This document shows, in pieces, positions 22,643 through 24,987 of a stretch of 24,987 nt of DNA (its first letter is position 1; the number at the start of each line of letters is the position of its first letter). The notes below the pieces were generated by a model. That model worked only from the letters and a program-made list of their open reading frames with translations, did no database searches and was not told the DNA's origin. The DNA lies in assembly GCA_020440935.1 (NCBI GenBank), contig JAGRNC010000001.1:1-24987 (forward strand). The letters are read 5' to 3'. This DNA comes from Leptospiraceae bacterium (GTDB lineage: Bacteria > Spirochaetota > Leptospiria > Leptospirales > Leptonemataceae). A program made the translations under genes and the position numbers.

Positions 22643-23587
22643 TTAATCAGCGGTAGAGTAGATGGAAACTCCCCGGTTGCGCACTTCCAGGTCGCTGAGC
22701 AGCATTCCTATAACTTCCGTGCAATGACCGGGCTGGATATTAAAGATTAGATGATCCAGATTCTCGCGACTGATAAAAAGACCCCGTCCATGATTATCGC
22801 TCAATCCTACGGGAAGGCCGCGCTCATCCAGAGTAACCTGCCGCTCCAATCGCTGCAAAATATCGGTACGGTTTAAACCTCCGGAAAAGTCCCGAACGAC
22901 AAGCACACAGTAATTGCGAATGATTCCGGCTTCCAGCTCAATGCGATTTCGGCCCGGCTCATCGCTTCTGCCATATACCATGGCATTGCTCATCAATTCT
23001 TCCAGAATTTGGCGCACGATCGAAGGAGCGCCCGCCCGCGCTAACAATTCGGTAGCCAGATCGCAGCTCCGATCTTTCTCTTCCGGCGTTTCGATTGTCA
23101 GTCGATAAAGCTGCCCCGGCGAAGGCACGAATTCTTCCTCTTTCAGCATTCGGTGCGCTGCCGCAAAGCTCAGCGCCTCCACATTGCTTTCCGGGAAATA
23201 CTCTCCGATCCCAAAGATCCGCTTATCCAGGAGTTTCCGGATCATTACGTAGATGAAGTGCAAATCCAGGAATGTTGACTTGGGTATGACGTTCCAGATG
23301 GATAGTTCGCGACAGTATCGGATATAATCGTTGATGTCGTAGGCGGTCATAAGCGCAAATGGCCGGCCAGGGAAGGACTTTCGGTAGAGTTCGATGAGCT
23401 CGAGTCCGCCCATTTGCGGCATCCGTATATCGGTGAGCAGGAAATCCACAGATTCATTCTGGCAGATATCCCAGGCGTCGACGCCATCGGCCGCCTGCAG
23501 CACATCGAAATGCAGCGAAAGAAAATCGGCGATGGCCGTCCGAATCGACGGAATGTCATCTACGACCAGTATCTTGTGTTTGTTCAA
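22643..23587 (-). CDS. Response regulator with RsbW-type ATPase output domain
   Basis: A 314-residue protein. Residues 1-120 are a receiver domain: D10-D11, phosphoacceptor D53 (LLTDIRMPQMGG), T81 and K103 (VIPKS). After a linker, residues about 160-300 form a GHKL ATPase of the anti-sigma/RsbW type: N-box EELMSNAMVYG (N201), G1 box VRDFSGGL (D233) and G2 box NHGRGLFISRENLD. Such kinases phosphorylate an STAS anti-sigma-factor antagonist; the receiver would switch this on or off. The TTG start overlaps the stop of the histidine kinase gene, so kinase and regulator are a coupled pair. No STAS protein is in the window. Confidence 0.85.
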   Translation of the reverse strand: MNKHKILVVDDIPSIRTAIADFLSLHFDVLQAADGVDAWDICQNESVDFLLTDIRMPQMGGLELIELYRKSFPGRPFALMTAYDINDYIRYCRELSIWNVIPKSTFLDLHFIYVMIRKLLDKRIFGIGEYFPESNVEALSFAAAHRMLKEEEFVPSPGQLYRLTIETPEEKDRSCDLATELLARAGAPSIVRQILEELMSNAMVYGRSDEPGRNRIELEAGIIRNYCVLVVRDFSGGLNRTDILQRLERQVTLDERGLPVGLSDNHGRGLFISRENLDHLIFNIQPGHCTEVIGMLLSDLEVRNRGVSIYSTAD

Positions 23588-24720
23588 CCGTCTACCTCTG
23601 TCTTTCTAAATGGCAGGGAAACCAGAAACCGTGTGCTTTTGCCGATGGTTCGGACCCGCAATCGACCGTTATGCTCGCGCACAATTCCCAGAGAAATGGA
23701 CAACCCCAGGCCGGTACCCCGTCCGTCTGCAGACCTGGTATAGAAGGGGACAAAAATCCGTCGGATCTGATCGTCGGGTATACCGCCTGCATCGTCTTCG
23801 ATGATGATATGCACATAGCGTTGGGACCGACGCATATCTACACGAATCTCTCCAGGGGAGTAATCATACGCTTGCAGAGAGTTCCGAAAAAGATTGACGA
23901 GCATTCGTTCGATTTTTTCCGGATTAAAATAGAAAATCATAGTTTCATCCGGCGAGCGAATCACCCAGCGGATCTGTCGCGATAGAACGGGGTATAACCG
24001 GACGGTATTGGCTTTCGCACGCTGCACCACTCGTAGTAGATCGGCCCGATTTCTCCGGAGGTTTCCAGGGCGTGCAAGTCCCAGAATGTCCGAAACGATG
24101 CGAGCGGCCTGCCGCAGGTCTTTCTGCAATATTTGCAGCCGATGAAGAACCTCCCGACTGTCCATAGTGGTGAGGTTGGCTTCCAGGTTCTGAAGCGTCA
24201 GGCCCATACCGGTTAGCGGGTTATTGAGTTCATGTGCAATGCCGGAAATCATTGTGCCCAGGGATGCCAGGTTCTCCATGCGCAGGGATTCTTCCTGCTG
24301 TTCGCGTTGGGCCGTTATATCTTCGACAATTTCCACGAGGCGCACCCGCACGGTTTGACCCTGAATGAAATCCAGTTTTAAAGTTCGCTCGCCCTGATCG
24401 CTGGGACGATGAATGATCTTCTCTTCGCTGGGGCTGTCGATGGGGCGGTCTTCGTCGGATGTCCTTTCCGGCGTTGCGGCAACTTTCCATTCATTATCCA
24501 GCGGGCAAAAAGGACAAATAGAGTCTCGATCGTGGATCAGGCGATAGCAGGATTGACCGATGGCTTCCTTGTAGCGTTCCATTCCGGTTAATTGAAGCGC
24601 TGCTCGATTTAATCGAACGATACGATAGGCGCCGTCAATAGCAAAGGTGGCCGATGGCTGGGAATCGAGAATTGCCTCGGTTTCTTCTAACCTGCTTTTG
24701 GACAAATCCGATTCTGACAC
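23584..24720 (-). CDS. PAS-domain sensor histidine kinase
   Basis: A 378-residue cytoplasmic kinase with no membrane segment. Residues about 15-135 are a PAS domain carrying three cysteines (C58, and CPFC at 69-72), a pattern seen in PAS sensors that may be redox- or metal-responsive (inference). The H-box GIAHELNNPLTGMG places phospho-His at H163. The ATPase part has NLFRNSLQAYDYS (N-box), EDDAGGIPDDQIRRIFVPFYTR (G1 and F) and GTGLGLSISLGIVREH (G2). The start is GTG 24720 with only a weak upstream site. It sits directly ahead of its likely partner, the receiver-RsbW protein. Confidence 0.9.
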   Translation of the reverse strand: MSESDLSKSRLEETEAILDSQPSATFAIDGAYRIVRLNRAALQLTGMERYKEAIGQSCYRLIHDRDSICPFCPLDNEWKVAATPERTSDEDRPIDSPSEEKIIHRPSDQGERTLKLDFIQGQTVRVRLVEIVEDITAQREQQEESLRMENLASLGTMISGIAHELNNPLTGMGLTLQNLEANLTTMDSREVLHRLQILQKDLRQAARIVSDILGLARPGNLRRNRADLLRVVQRAKANTVRLYPVLSRQIRWVIRSPDETMIFYFNPEKIERMLVNLFRNSLQAYDYSPGEIRVDMRRSQRYVHIIIEDDAGGIPDDQIRRIFVPFYTRSADGRGTGLGLSISLGIVREHNGRLRVRTIGKSTRFLVSLPFRKTEVDG

Positions 24721-24756
24721 AGTCCAAAGGTGCGAGGGGCGGGGCGGGTTACAAAT

Positions 24757-24784
24757 AAAAAAGGCCAGCCCTTTCGGGCCGGCC
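24757..24784 (-). terminator. Intrinsic terminator of the gene at the right edge
   Basis: On the minus strand a 9-bp stem GGCCGGCCC / GGGCTGGCC with one G-T pair, a GAAA loop and six T. It lies 32 bases after the stop of the partial gene at the right edge and 36 bases ahead of the kinase start, so the kinase promoter must overlap it or lie in the short gap. Confidence 0.85.
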
Positions 24785-24816
24785 CACGGCTGATATCCAG
24801 GCCTTTCGGATGGAAA

Positions 24817-24987
24817 TCAATACTTGTTGTGGTCTTCCATGTATTCGATGACGGTTTCGTTGTATTTCTGTCCGTCTTTCTTCGAATATCCGTCCACCAG
24901 GCGATAGAGCATGTTAAAATGGTCCATCAGTTTGACATAGAACTTCTGCTTGAACTGATTCCGAAGCGGAAAGTTAGCAGTGTTATG
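24817..24987 (-). CDS. C-terminal part of an unrecognised protein (partial)
   Basis: The last 56 residues of a protein that enters from the right edge, ending MEDHNKY before TGA. The visible part is helical and rich in aromatic and charged residues (FYVKLMDHFNMLYRLVDGYSKKDG). No family is recognised. A strong terminator follows 32 bases on, which supports that this is a real gene end. Confidence 0.6.
   Translation of the reverse strand, partial: HNTANFPLRNQFKQKFYVKLMDHFNMLYRLVDGYSKKDGQKYNETVIEYMEDHNKY

Noticed and set aside
1..24987. CRISPR arrays, insertion sequences or prophage genes
   Set aside because: No regularly spaced repeats, transposase or integrase motifs, or phage structural genes were seen; gene order and composition look like ordinary chromosome.

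Overview
The window is a gene-dense stretch of bacterial chromosome of roughly 50% GC, with no rRNA, tRNA, insertion sequence or CRISPR array that I could see. The gene set points to a spirochaete of the Leptospirales (Leptonema or Turneriella-like rather than AT-rich Leptospira). Reasons: several lipoproteins with loose spirochaetal lipoboxes, a small protein ending in a FliF-like FliG-docking tail, menaquinone genes of the futalosine type, a KimA-like transporter, and frequent TTG/GTG starts. This assignment is an inference; no marker gene settles it.

Positions 1-5150 (minus strand) hold the most unusual unit, a four-gene operon with overlapping or nearly touching genes. In transcription order it encodes: (i) a magnesium-chelatase/MoxR-type AAA+ ATPase; (ii) an 823-residue fusion of a catalytically degenerate isochorismatase-like domain, an apparently intact kinase-like phosphotransferase domain and a CDKN3-like dual-specificity phosphatase; (iii) an ArsA/Get3-type ATPase lacking the P-loop lysine and the switch I aspartate; (iv) a second ArsA-type ATPase, cut by the window edge, with the P-loop lysine but without the signature lysine. 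I can name the parts but not the function of the whole. It looks like an undescribed NTP-driven module with built-in phosphorylation and dephosphorylation.

Positions 5178-7575 (minus) carry a KimA-like APC transporter and, upstream of it, a 97-residue membrane protein whose gene contains a run of 16 A residues just before its FliF-like C-terminus. Divergent from these, 7654-9463 (plus) is gatC-gatA; a perfect 10-bp inverted repeat covers the gatC start codon.

Positions 9490-13545 (minus) form an operon: UbiA-family prenyltransferase (mqnP-like), lone LON N-domain protein, ubiX, a doubtful 70-codon ORF, tyrS and a lipoprotein. Head to head lies a possible lipoprotein gene (plus), which overlaps mqnA (minus) tail to tail by 92 bp. 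MqnA, the UbiA-family enzyme and UbiX together suggest menaquinone synthesis by the futalosine route.

Positions 15083-18181 (plus) carry a degenerate SpoIIE/PP2C-like protein, a lipoprotein, a small EamA/SMR-type membrane protein, a zinc alcohol dehydrogenase family enzyme and a pterin carbinolamine dehydratase. Positions 18165-20389 (minus) carry epmA (EF-P lysine ligase) and a secreted beta-propeller protein. Positions 20525-22603 (plus) carry a group 2 sigma-70 factor with a clear terminator, then a membrane-anchored propeller-like protein. Positions 22643-24720 (minus) encode a PAS histidine kinase and its partner, a receiver domain fused to an RsbW-type ATPase domain. The last 171 bases hold the C-terminus of an unrecognised gene followed by a terminator. 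No stretch over 300 bases lacks a gene; the longest gaps are about 170-200 bases (5151-5324, and 11184-11378 if the small ORF there is not real).
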